A stretch of 64,000 bases of DNA, taken from Ahaetulla prasina (lineage: Eukaryota > Chordata > Lepidosauria > Squamata > Colubridae). The stretch spans positions 142,556,464 to 142,620,463 of the forward strand of contig NC_080541.1 of assembly GCF_028640845.1 (NCBI RefSeq), written 5' to 3'. The notes under the pieces were generated by a model that saw only the letters and a list, made by a program, of their open reading frames with translations, did not search any database and was not told the DNA's origin. Position numbers and translations under genes: made by a program. Positions 22,154 through 33,021 of the stretch are shown here, one piece after another. How positions within the stretch are numbered: the first letter of the stretch is position 1; every line of letters begins with the position of its first letter.

Positions 22154-23990
22154 AATGTTTCTAGGCGGAGTTTCCAGTCCTCATCAAGAAATAGTTTTCC
22201 TGCACAACGAAACCAGTGAAACAAATGCTTGCCTGTAACTTTGTCTTCACCTTGGACCAGCCATTGGTATTTTAAGGACGTCTGCTGTTGTGTGCTGTAC
22301 ATGTCAAAACTGTCTTTTTGAACTTGAGGACTTAAGGTTCAGTATCATATCAACTTTGGATTTTTAATGGTGTTTATGGAAATTTTAGACAGCTATGCGT
22401 CATTTATTTGATCAACAGTGTTACAATAACGTTTATAAAATATAGCAGAATTTATACAGAAAACTCTAAATTCACACTTGCATTTCTCTTCCCTTTTAAC
22501 CATAGAATCTTGTGTAAACATTTTTAATTTGTGTTTTTGAAATAGAGAAGGCATTTAATCTGCTTTGGGGAGAAAAAAAAGCAAAGGGTTCAGCGTACTT
22601 TGAATTCTTTGTCTTTTAAGTAAGGAAAGAGATACGTGGCAATAAATAATGTTGCTTAATATCACCAATCTGAGAAATTATACTTTTTTGCCAAACTAGA
22701 AATATGTATGTTTAATAGCCGTTGTACAGATACATGATTTTTTTGGGGGGGGTATGGGGTAAAAAAATAATAAAACCCAGAACTTTATTATGATGTTGAT
22801 TCAGTGTTCTGAGCAAAACAGGTATTTCATTTCAAATGTTCCCCAATTTGGAGAATTAAAATGGCTCTTGTTTAAAAGCTCTTTAATTTTAACAGTAGAT
22901 GGGGTTACAAGCATAGTCTAAGCATATTATAATGCACATGCTACTTGAAGGAAAAGTAAAAATAGGAAGAACAGATTTGTTGTTAATTCTGTTTGATGGG
23001 GAATGCTTAAATAGGACTGTGAAAGCAAAACATTGGAATTAATGAGCACGCTCACTGTCAAAGGAATTTTTATTTAATTCTGATTATTAAAGTGTTGTCG
23101 TTAGCACAATGTTAACAGTTTTTCAGGCTAGTCTACCAATAGAGAAGCTTTATCTTGTCAAACTGATGACTTCTACGTTTAGATAGGGGACTAAATAACA
23201 ATTTAGTTGCAAAGTTTAGTTTGGTGGCTTGAAAGTCTAGGCCGGCAACAAAACCTTGAATGAGGAATATCTTTTAGGGTATGATTTTTTTAAAAAAAAA
23301 AGAGCAGTACTCAAATAGCTATTTACAATTTGACAATATACTTGGAAAAAAACAACACCTCATATATTTCTGGTCCTTTTTTGCAGAGGAAAGATGCAGT
23401 CTCAGGTCTTGCATATGGATACATCAAACATTTTTAAAGCGATAAGATTTTGATGGGTTACAGAAATATGCAACTGAAAGGCAAAACCATCCTATCTGCG
23501 AAGCAGAAGACTAAAATAGACATTGAAGTAAAGGCCTGCCTGCAATTTAAGTTTAAAGGGGCTTCCCATGAATTAACTTGCTTCCCATGAATTAACTCAT
23601 TATTTATACACTAGTTATTGAGGAATATGTTAGTTTGAATGTTGAAAAAAAAAAAAGGATGGGTTCAACTTGTTAAGTATTGGGACAAGATCTAGTTGTC
23701 ATGAAGGTTGATGTACCAAAGGTAGAACACTAGGCTAATGAAACTGTGTTATTGTGCAGTGTTGGCTTTTCTAATCTGTACTATGATACCCTTACTCTTC
23801 CTGTTTTAAATGAAACACTTTTTTTTTAAGCAAGAACATTTTCTTTTCTGATGCAGAGTTCAGGTTAATATTTTACTGCATCTGGCATGTATCATCAGTT
23901 TGAATCCCTGCAACTTTTCCTTTGGACATTCTTGTGCTTTTTCATATGCTGTATTCCTCAAGCAATAAAATTCAAATGTGTTTTTATATT
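22154..23990 (+). other. DR1: DR1 3' UTR with several poly(A) signals
   Basis: Long AT-rich 3' UTR. AATAAA occurs at 22641-22646, 22769-22774 and 23964-23969; the last would give a UTR of about 1.8 kb, and alternative polyadenylation is plausible. A short tandem duplication of GCTTCCCATGAATTAACT lies at about 23561-23598. Transposons are absent up to about 24180, which fits a retained UTR. Confidence 0.6.
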
Positions 23991-24181
23991 TAATGCTTGA
24001 ATGTTCAGCTTTTTGGGATAATGTCATAGAGAAGCTTAACACCATTCACATTTGGGCGAATTATGCAACTTTTTTAATAGCCAGGATGAAGTAACCAAAG
24101 AGATGTTCAGAAGAGGTCTTTTGTTTGGGCCAGTCCTTCACTGGTCATGTAATTTTCTCTTAATCACTGTTCCCCCAAAGG

Positions 24182-24424
24182 TACAGGTAGTCCTCAACAA
24201 CAGTTCATTTAGTGACCGCTCCAAGTTACAACATCGAAAAAGGTGATCACATGACCCTATGACACTGCAACTGTCATAAATACATTTGCCAAGCGTTTGA
24301 ATTTTGATCATGTGACCATGGCCACACTGCAATGGTCATATGTGTGAAAAAAATCATTAGTTGCTTTTTTCAGTGCCGTTATAACATCGGTCACTGGATG
24401 GTTGTAAGCCGAGGACTACCTGTA
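24182..24424 (+). mobile_element. pogo/Tigger-like MITE (internally deleted)
   Basis: TACAGGTAGTCCTCAACAAC at the left, GTAAGCCGAGGACTACCTGTA end at the right; inner ACATGACCCTATGACACTGC and TTTTGATCATGTGACCATGG. Confidence 0.85.
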
Positions 24425-25110
24425 CTTCAGAAGACACCTGATCTACGTAATATAAGTATAGCTAATCGGTCATGTATAAAAATATTTCTGTTTGTTTGAA
24501 TTTGTTAGCTGCCCACCTCCCAATGAACTGCATTCTTGATCTATGAAACTATTGCAGATCATTTTCAGGTCCATTTTTTGTTTAAACCTTTCATTCCAAG
24601 GCCAGTAGGAACTTGCTTTTGCATAGTTCAGTTTTTCAGTTCCCATTTGAGAAGAGACTATTTTTATATGAAGCCCAAAGTAGATCTGCAATACAATTCT
24701 TTTTTTTTTCTACCTTAATTCCTGTTTCCTGGAATTCTGGTTGAAAGAGTTCCCTTTTAATAAAACCAGGGTTACACTAATCAACTGTTAGGAACAGTTT
24801 AAATCTTTACAATGGAGACACTGGAAAAGGTATTTCCCAATGTCTAGGTGATTGTCAGCAAAACAGGGTAATGCTTAAGACTAAAATCTTTGGGGGTGAA
24901 GTTTAGTGCTTCTGGGCAAGTAGCGAAGGTTCGGGGGCTAGATTATAGTCGAATATTGAGGATAATTCTACAGGACATTTTTCATAGGGAAAGAGATCCA
25001 GATAGGGCGGAGTTAAGGATGGTGCCATATTTTGCTGATAATGACTCATTCACACTAAAAAGAGGCAATTGTTTTGCAAACTTGCAAACCTCAAAATAGG
25101 TTGAGCAATA
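24425..25110. other. Intergenic, no recognised feature
   Basis: No gene or clear repeat. A slightly GC-richer stretch at 24880-25030 is unassigned. Confidence 0.45.
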
Positions 25111-25111
25111 G

Positions 25112-25761
25112 CATGCAAAATTGTAGGTTGTGCTGTGGCAAACGAGTCTGACAGCCTATTCATCATGCACAAGCTACAACTGTAGCTTCCTGAGCAGTTA
25201 CTTTATTGATGTTCTGTTTCCCTTCCCCCAATACTCCCAGCAAAGAGTCCGTCAGAGGCCTTCCTTTTTTTTTTCCTTTTATTTACATAGATACATGTCC
25301 TGGCCACATCTACCCACGGGCCTGCCAAGTTTCTGGAGATAACGAGGAAATTATAGATAAGGCCAGAATTACTCACGAATATATTCTTCCCTCCATGAAA
25401 TAGTTAGCTCGCGCCAAATTCATTGCTTTGTCCGAGACAAAAAACCAGGAAGTCCCGCCTCCTATTTATAGTCTCTGCAGATGTCACTGCATGACAATTA
25501 TGACTTGGCTTTGTCCCAACTCTTCCGCTGCTGCGCACGTCGATCAAGCCTTCGTAATCTTGCGTCCCTCCAAAACTGTTCTTGGGGCGTTGCCAAATCA
25601 GAAGAAGGCCCGGGAGAATCAGGCCTTGCTGGCCCCTCCCTTTGAGTGGGTGCCAGGGAGGGAGAGGGCTCAAGAGAAGCAGGGCTTGCCAGGTCTTCTC
25701 CCTCATTTTCTGAATCATCCGAGTCCAGGAGTCTGGGTCCAGGAACCTGGGTCACAACAAT
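25112..25761 (-). mobile_element. Probable solo LTR (old retroelement), minus strand
   Basis: Read on the minus strand it starts TGTTGTGACCCAGGTTCCTG, has a TATAAATAGGAGG promoter-like box about 310 bp in, and poly(A)-signal-like AATAAA sites (about 25210 and 25277), as expected of U3-R-U5 order. No internal coding region adjoins either side. The inner boundary (near 25112-25128) and target duplication could not be fixed. It contains an open minus-strand frame (25498-25755) of low-complexity P/S/D-rich sequence that is not a recognised gene. Confidence 0.55.
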
Positions 25762-26079
25762 TGATCTGAAACTCTTTTAAGGTTTCCTATAACAGCAAAT
25801 AATGTAGACGTGGAAAATTCCAAATATAGCCTAAGCATCAGCACTGTCTCAAGGATCTTGATCTATGAGAACCTGAAGATTTCTACCTAAAGTAGGATGG
25901 AGAATTAGAACTTTTCAGTTGTTGTTTCTGGAAGCCTCAGCCAGAACAGCCAATAATGATGGAACTAGCAATGCCTGCAGGCCAATGTTCCACATCCTTG
26001 AAGGACTAAACATCAGACCCAGGATGGTAGGTTGCTGGCTGATTTGTTCTTTGGACTTCTATTTGCTCCTTGGACTCCA

Positions 26080-27960
26080 GAGGTCCTGGACTCCTGAGGT
26101 GATGGAGGTGCTTCTGCAAGTCTTCACCACACTGGCTGGGATGTCACTCAGAATCTGAGTTAGATGTCAGTGTGGACATAAGTCCAATGGCAATGCTGGA
26201 GTAGGTCTTTGCCCAGATAACAGGAAACGGTTTGATCCTGTATGTCCCAAGGAAATGCACAGGATACTAGGGAATGTCAGCATAGCCACCTGTGCTTTAG
26301 GGGTCTCCAACCTTGGTCCCTTTAAGACTTGTGGACTTCAACTCCTAGAGTTCCTCAGCCAGCTTTGCTGGCTGAGGGACTCTGAGAGTTGAAGTCCACA
26401 AGTCTTAAAGGGACCAAGGTTGGAGACCTCTGCTTTAGATCATGTTCCTCACCCCTCCCAAGCTGGCTAAGGCCTCTTGGGAGGTGACGTGGGTGGGTGC
26501 TGGTAAATGCTACTTTGAGGAAGGGGATGGTGCCCTAGACCATTAAAGAGGTTGTGGTTTGCCCCCTTCGTAAGAGGCCATTGCTAGATCCTACCCAGAT
26601 GGAAAAAAAATCATCCTGTCTCCAACTTCCCCTTTTTGGGGAAGGTCATTAAGAAAGTAGTCAACTGCAGTAATCATCTGAGGATTCTGGATGAAGCAGA
26701 TCATCTGGACCCCCTTCAGTTGGGATTCAGGCCTGGGATATGGGATGGAAAAGGCATTGGTTGCACTTTGTGATGAACTCTGGTGGGAACGAGATGGGGT
26801 AGGACATCCCTTCTCGTCTACTTGGTTTCTCAGTGGCTTTTGATACCATCAACCATGTATCCTTCTGGAGCAGATCTGGGGTTGGGGGTGGCATGTGTTA
26901 TCCTGGTTCACCTTCCCCTGAAGCCATTTTCAGTCAGTGCCGATTGTAGCGAGAGGTCCAATCCTAGGGTCCTGATTTGCAAGCTTTTTCAAAGGTCAGT
27001 GCTTTCTCCACCTCTATTTAACATCTGCATGAAATTGAGGGAGGAGATATCATCCGTCACCATGGGATGAGACAATACTCAGCCGTGCATCTCTGCCTGC
27101 GGTGAATTAAGCGGTGCTGTGGTTGCCGTCTGTTGGTGCTTGGCGGCTGTTGAGATTTGGATAGGGAGCAACAGGCTAAAGCTGAAGTAAGATGGAATGG
27201 GTTAGAGGCTCTTGGAGAATTACCAATTATCTTTGGTCATGAATGGGGTTTCACTGCCTCAGACTGACCCAATGCATAATCTGGGGGTTCTTCTGAACTC
27301 ATGACTTCTGCTTGAAGAGCAGATGACAGTTATAAATAACCAGAAGAGCCAGCTACAAGTTGTACACCAGTCAAGCCCATTCCTGGACCCAATCTGCCTT
27401 TCTCACAGTCACCCACACCATGCTTACCTTCAGTCACATTACTATTGTAATGTGCTCTACAGTTCATTGGACTGCCCTTGAAGAATATCTGAAAGCTTCA
27501 GTTGGTTCAGAATGCTGTAGCCCAGAGTTTTATGCTAGCATTGACTTGTGCTCATCTCATCTCTATTGCAGGAGCTGCACTGGCTGCCAATCTGCTTCTG
27601 GATACAATTTAAGGTCTGGTTATCACTTTTAAAGCACTACATGGCCTGGAATTTGAACGGTCACCTATTTCCCATTACATCTCTCCTGATGGACAGAAAG
27701 GAAGGGTATATTGTAGATCCCATCTATTAGCGATGTACACCTAGCAAGATGAAAAAAGGGGGCTTTCTCCATGATGGTCCCTTCCCTATGGACCATGTGT
27801 GTGATCTAGGCAGCCATATAAATCTAGCAAATCTGATTGCATCCTACTTCCAATGAGCCACCTCTGAATATTATCTTGCTCTCAGGACTTCAAGGATTTT
27901 TCAGTTCTCTTTGCCTAAGTAACAATTCATGAATATGTCTATCAATGCCACCTCCATTAC
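26080..27960 (+). mobile_element. Degraded L2 LINE interrupted by a hairpin MITE
   Basis: Parallel to the L2 at 5988-9710: GTTTGATCCTGT, CTCTTGGGAGGTGACG, CCCCCTTCAGTTGGGATTCAGG, GTTTCTCAGTGGCTTTTGATACCATC, then CTCTATTTAACATCTGCATGAA and the LHWLP-like GAGCTGCACTGGCTGCCAATC. Many frameshifts. Older than the 5988 copy. The hairpin at 26301-26430 interrupts it. Confidence 0.75.
26301..26430. mobile_element. Fold-back hAT MITE, copy 2
   Basis: Near-perfect inverted halves (GGGTCTCCAACCTTGGTCCC against GGGACCAAGGTTGGAGACC) around AGCCAGCTTTGCTGGCT. Flanked by identical TGCTTTAG at 26293-26300 and 26431-26438. Confidence 0.85.
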
Positions 27961-28141
27961 TCTCTACAAAAGCAGAGATTGTGTACAATAGATGTTAGAT
28001 TAATCTGCTCGTATTTTGTAGATGGTTTCTTACCATAAAGAAATCAATATTCTCTTGAGTAAGGCTGAGAAAACTGCATCTTCTACATAAAAAATAGTGG
28101 TATCAGCAAATTCATATAAACTATATAATTTGCAATTCTCC

Positions 28142-28165
28142 TTCCCCCCCCCCCCCAAAAAAAAG
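28142..28165 (+). repeat. C-tract followed by A-tract
   Basis: About 13 C then 8 A. Simple homopolymer run. Confidence 0.8.
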
Positions 28166-28327
28166 ACTTATCAAAATTGAACATTCTTGGCAACAAAGAA
28201 ACCTGGAACGACTGCTCAGAACACACGAAAAATTGAAGGACGAAAAGAGGACGAATAAATTGGCTATAGCTGGCTGATACTTGCCACGGATCCTAAACTG
28301 GGTTATTTTACACGGTAGTATTTTATA

Positions 28328-28745
28328 TAGGGCTGAAATCTAAAAATTTTCCCTACCAGTTCTGTGGGCATGGCTTAATTGGCGTGGCTTGGTGGTCAGG
28401 TGACTGAATGGGTATGGCCAATGATAATAAATAATAAAAATAATAAAAAAAGTATACAAAACTTCGGAGCGCACCGGTCTACCTTCTTTAAAAATAGAGG
28501 CACCGGTCTACTAGCCGCCTACAGCGCTGATCAGCTGTAGTGCGGCCCTTTGAAGCGCCGCGACAGTCATTTAAGGCCGTTTGCAGCTATATCACCACCG
28601 AGAGCTTCAGGGACAGAGAAAAGGAACTGCAAGGTATGGGCGGGGGGGGGGGGGCAGGGATTTTTGCTACTGGTTCTCCGAACTACCTGCCCCCATCGCT
28701 ACCAGATTGCGTGATCTGGTCTGAACCGGGAGCATTTCACCCCTG
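28328..28745. mobile_element. hAT MITE with perfect 8-bp TSD
   Basis: Starts TAGGGCTGAAATC, ends GAGCATTTCACCCCTG. Target duplication ATTTTATA at 28320-28327 and 28746-28753 is exact. The interior holds an AT-rich (AATAATAAA)-type stretch, GC-rich sequence and a G-run (about 28638-28650). A related element is at about 57490-57893. Confidence 0.8.
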
Positions 28746-28759
28746 ATTTTATACTGTTT

Positions 28760-29750
28760 AAAGTTTTCACGTTTGAAAGATATTTGTGGGACTTCATTTG
28801 TCATAAAAGGAAACATGTTATGGGAAAAAATTAAAAAGCTGCAAAATGAGTCAATAAGAGATTTTTGAAGCACACCTACCTTCTAACTCGGTGATACGTT
28901 CATACAGTTATCCTGCAGATTGCCTGTTATTACACAAGGCGCAGTTCTTCATAATCATTTAGGACTGAAGGTTATGTAACAGCTTTACCCAGTAAATTAT
29001 TTGGTAAAATGGAGAGATGCCGAGGATTATTGTTTAATTATTTAATTGCCATTTAGTCTCCCTTGTTTTCTGAAAAGGAACTCAATAATGGCACACATAA
29101 CCCTTCTATCCACCTTTCAGATATTCTAACAAAAAGAGCAGACTGGTATCATCCAGTGTCACATTTGATTGAACATTTGAACCCATTTCACGCAGCACTC
29201 AAAATACAGGGTCATGTGGGGTCATTTGCCCAATGTGCAAAGTCATATATATTGTGGTTGGATTTGCCCTGTCATCTGAACCCTGACTATTGTCAAAATT
29301 GCAATTATGGTGGAGACCCTGAACCACAATCTGTATCTACAATCTGTGTTTGGCTCTGTCTGTCATCTGGATTAATGGGTATCTTATGGTTAAACAGCTG
29401 TCGGTCAGAAAAGAGGCAGCGGTATTTCCATGGTTTTTGGTTCTTTTAAAACCTCCCTTCCCCAAAGTGAGGTAGGTGGAAGGATTACACTTTTTTCTTC
29501 TTCAGCACATTGTAACTCTGATCTTGATCAGGCCATCATAAGCCTAGATTAGTTTTTGATTGCAGGGGTGGCTGGGATACTAGACAGGGTGGATGGGGCT
29601 CATTCAACAGCCTTTATGCATATGGTACCATACCGTAAGGGTCAGAAACAGTCTAGCTGCTGAAATTTCTATAACTCAGTTCATTTCAGTAAATCTTAAG
29701 AAATCTCTGTGCAATTCATGTCCAAATACTCCCTTCCAATACGTTTACTT
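28760..29750. other. Intergenic, no recognised feature
   Basis: No gene, RNA or clear repeat. The 128-codon open frame at 29063-29449 has no start context, neighbours or family resemblance that I can support. Confidence 0.45.
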
Positions 29751-29754
29751 ATTT

Positions 29755-30260
29755 AGTTTATATAGCTCATAGGTATACAGACCCCTCACATCCTGGACAT
29801 AAACTGTTACTCTACATAAACTCTACAGAGCACTGCATACCAGAATAACTAGATACACGAACAGTTTCTTCCTGAATGCCATCACTCTGCTAAACAAATA
29901 ATTCCCTCAACACTGTCAAACTATTGACTAAATCTGCACTACTATTAATCTTCTCATCGTTCCCATCACCCATTTCCTTTCACTTATGACTGTTATGACT
30001 GTAACTTTGTTGTTTGCATCCTTACGATTTATATTGATATTGACTGTTTCCTGATTGCTTATTTGTACCCTATGACTATCATTAAGTGTTGTACCTTAGA
30101 ATTCTTGATGAATGTATCTTGATGAACGTATCTTTTCTTTTATGTACACTGAGAGCATATGCACCCAGACAAATTCCTTGTGTGTCCAATCACACTGGGC
30201 CAAGAAAAATTCTATTCTATTCTAGTCTAGTCTAGTCTAGTCTAGTCTAGTCTAGTCTAT
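29755..30260 (+). mobile_element. CR1-L3-type LINE 3' end with TCTAG microsatellite tail
   Basis: Remnant ORF2 C-terminus (CTACAGAGCACTGCATACC, AACAGTTTCTTCCTGAATGCC, CTGCTAAACAA), 3' UTR ending CAAATTCCTTGTGTGTCCAA, and a tail CTATTCTATTCTAGTCTAG extended into eight or so TCTAG repeats (30222-30258). ATTCT-type tails are typical of snake CR1-L3 LINEs. Confidence 0.75.
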
Positions 30261-30286
30261 TATTGACAGAAAGGGATACATGTTCA

Positions 30287-30515
30287 TGCACTAGAATAGA
30301 ATTCTTTATTGACCAAGTGTCATCAGACACACAAGGAATTTGTCTCCAGTGCATAAGCTCATAGTGTACATATAAAGAGCAAGTAATAGGTCAAAGGTCA
30401 TAATCATAGTTACAATCATTAATCATAAGTTACAAACAATTCATAAATCGTAAGAAACCAATAGAAGATAGGAGGAAAGATGATGAGAAAAAAGACAGTG
30501 CTGTGAGAATTAAGT
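30287..30515 (-). mobile_element. CR1-L3-type LINE 3' end, inverted
   Basis: Reverse complement of the same 3' UTR: AGAATAGAATTCTTTATTGA, CACACAAGGAATTTGTCT and AGTGTACATA. Tail-to-tail with the + copy, separated by about 27 bp of unrelated sequence. Confidence 0.75.
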
Positions 30516-30523
30516 GTTTAGCA

Positions 30524-31042
30524 CAGGGGTAGTCAACCTTTTTATACGTACTGCCCACTTTTGTATCTCTGTTAGTAGTAAAATTTTCTAACTGCCCACC
30601 GGTTCCACAGTAATCCGCTGTGTATCGTCTTCTGCACATGCCTCTCGTGCATCATGGATTGGGTTTGTGGGGGTGGTGCCAGGTACCAGCTCTGCTTGTC
30701 TGTTACAGCTGGATGGTATGGGGGGAGATGCGTGAGCTATTCTGGGATGAGGCTCTTTTGTTTGCAGTCGCACTATAGCGCCATTTAGTTTCACTTACAT
30801 AACGTGAACTAAACTTATGCGCAGGCGATACAAATAGTATATTTTCAGAAATTTAAATTGTCACAGGGAATTTTATGAAAACCTAATGAAAATGGTTTTA
30901 AATAATGCTATGAAATTTTTTTTTTAAGTCAATTAAATTAAAAAAAAGGAAAGTGCTTCAGTATCTGACAAAAACCCTACCGCCCATCATGAAAGCTGGA
31001 ACGCCCACTAGTGGGCGGTAGAGACCAGGTTGACTACCACTT
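30524..31042. mobile_element. hAT element (non-autonomous) with perfect 8-bp TSD
   Basis: 519 bp starting CAGGGGTAGTCAACCTTTTT and ending CCAGGTTGACTACCACTT; subterminal CTGCCCAC and GTGGGCGGTAG blocks are inverse. GTTTAGCA flanks it exactly at 30516-30523 and 31043-31050. Immediately beside the inverted LINE tail. Confidence 0.88.
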
Positions 31043-31059
31043 GTTTAGCAGAATGATGG

Positions 31060-31928
31060 GATGTGGGGGGGGAACTATATTTAAGTCTGGTTGTTTTTCA
31101 TGCAATGCTCTAGTTTATTCTAACAGATGGCTGAGTCCATTTAACAGCAAATATTCAAAATATTCCAATTCATTTTTTTTAACCTGACTTGTTCTGATTT
31201 AGATGTTTGGAGCAACAGTAAAACAATATTTTTTTCTTTGGAACTAGTAGCAGTTGTTCCATAGAAAAGACATATTAATAACAGGATTTTGTTAGCTATG
31301 ACCCAGAAGGGAGCACACCAGATCTGCTTTCCAACAGAATTGGAGTCACAGCTATCCAAAAACACCCTTTCTGAATTTTTTACCTATGCCACTAATACTA
31401 CGGCACCAGTAATTTATCAAGCTATCAAAAACGCTAAAAATAATTTGGCTGCTTTCAAATCCAATTCTCTCATGCAACTGGAATTTTTTTCTATTGTACA
31501 GTATATATTGTATGTAACTGTTTTGTTTTTACAAAAAAAAAAAAAGAACCATCTTTACCACTAGGTGGCTGTCAAGGTAAATACAATAATTTACCGCATC
31601 GACTTTTGAAATATGGAATCATAATATGCAATGTTTGGGAATGTTCAATCTTGAAATAATTTTTAATTTTTATTACTGGTGATTAACAGCAAAGCCATAA
31701 TATCATGGTGGGTAATTACTATTGAAAGACTATTCCAAAATATTACATGCATTAACCCAGGCAATAATTTTATAATGAATTAATGGAGCAATTCTATACC
31801 ATATGTTGGATCCAGACACACATTGTTGCTATGGTAGTGGAATTCATGCCCATTTAGCCTGCCACGGGAGAGTGAAATTACATACAAAGAAAACGTAATT
31901 TCAAAACGTATTCAGATTCCCGCACTCA
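31060..31928. other. Intergenic, no recognised feature
   Basis: AT-rich; nothing supportable. Confidence 0.45.
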
Positions 31929-31936
31929 CCCCATGG

Positions 31937-32600
31937 CAGAGGTCCCCAACCCCCGGGCTGCAGCCCACTACTTGGCCATGGCCTATTCGATACTGGACTG
32001 CAGAAGAAATGGGCAAGAATGTGCACATGAAGTTCCACTCGTGGGAGCAGCAGGCAAGTGTGCACACGCGTGCGAAGCTCCATTCACGTGAGTGGAGGGC
32101 ACTTGCGCTTGAGCATGAAGCTCCATTCGCATGAAGCTCCCTGCAGATGAACACCCTCCACTTAAACGAGTGGAACTTGGCATGTAAGCACAAGTACCCT
32201 CTGCTCAAGAAGCCTCCTCATGCAAATGGAACTTCACGCACGAGTGCAAGTGTCAGCCTTCCACACAAGTGGAGCTTCGTGTGTGAGCGCAAGCACCCTC
32301 TGCTTGCACACAAAGCTCCATTCATGAGAGTGTAGGGCAGGGTTCTCCAACCTTGGCAACTTTAAGCCTGGTGGACTTTGACTTCCAGAATTCCCCAGCC
32401 AGCTCTGCTGGCTGGGGGATTCTGGGAGTCGAAGTCCACCAGGCTAAAAAATTACCAAGGATGGAGACCCCTGATGTAGGGCATGCATGTATACCGCTCA
32501 CAGAAATGGAGCTGCATACACACACATGCTCCTGCCAATCACACAGCCTCCTCCCCCGGGCCGGGCCAGACCGCCAAGCTAGAAAGGTTGGGGACCACTG
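31937..32600. mobile_element. hAT element with internal minisatellite and nested hairpin MITE
   Basis: Starts CAGAGGTCCCCAACCCCCGG, ends AAAGGTTGGGGACCACTG; flanks CCCCATGG (31929-31936) and CCCTATGG (32601-32608) match 7/8. The interior is an irregular repeat of AAGCTCCATTC / GTGGAACTT-type units (about 32020-32330) in both orientations. The hairpin MITE at 32338-32473 is inserted in it. Confidence 0.85.
32338..32473. mobile_element. Fold-back hAT MITE, copy 3
   Basis: CAGGGTTCTCCAACCTTGGC and ATGGAGACCCCTG ends, inverted halves meeting at AGCTCTGCTGGCTGG. TSD GTGTAGGG (32330-32337) and ATGTAGGG (32474-32481), 7/8. Confidence 0.85.
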
Positions 32601-32644
32601 CCCTATGGAATTAAGAAATGTTCTGGAAGAGAAAATCAAATAAA

Positions 32645-33021
32645 TACAGGTAGTCCTTGACTTATGACTATAATTGAGCCCAACATTTCTCTTGCTAAGC
32701 GAAATATTTGTTAAGTGAATTTGCCCCATTTTATAACCTTTCTTGCCACAGCTGTGAATCACTGCATTTATTAAGTTAGTCACATGGTTATTAAGTGAAA
32801 CTGGTTTCCTCATTGACTTTGTTTATAAGAAGGTCATGATCACATGACCCTGGAACACTGCAACTGTCATAGATATGAGTCAGTTGCCAAGTGTCTGAAT
32901 TTTGATCACATGACCATGGGGATACTACAACAGTGTGAAAAAAGGTCACAAGTCACTTTTTTCAGTGTTGTAACTTTGAATGGTCACTAAGTGAACTGTC
33001 TTAAGTGGAGGACTATCTGTT
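32645..33021 (+). mobile_element. pogo/Tigger-like MITE, well preserved
   Basis: TACAGGTAGTCCTTGACTTA at the left and TTAAGTGGAGGACTATCTGT at the right, with all family blocks present in order (GAGCCCAACATTTCT, TTGCCCCATTTTATAACC, GATCACATGACCCTGG, AGTTGCCAAGTGTCTGAAT). Confidence 0.85.

Noticed and set aside
25498..25755. 85-codon minus-strand frame MTQVPGPRLLDSDDSENEG
   Set aside because: Lies in the U3-like part of a probable LTR; low-complexity P/S/D composition and no gag/pol/env feature.
29063..29449. 128-codon plus-strand open frame
   Set aside because: No homology I recognise, no promoter, splice or poly(A) context; compatible with chance in this length of DNA.
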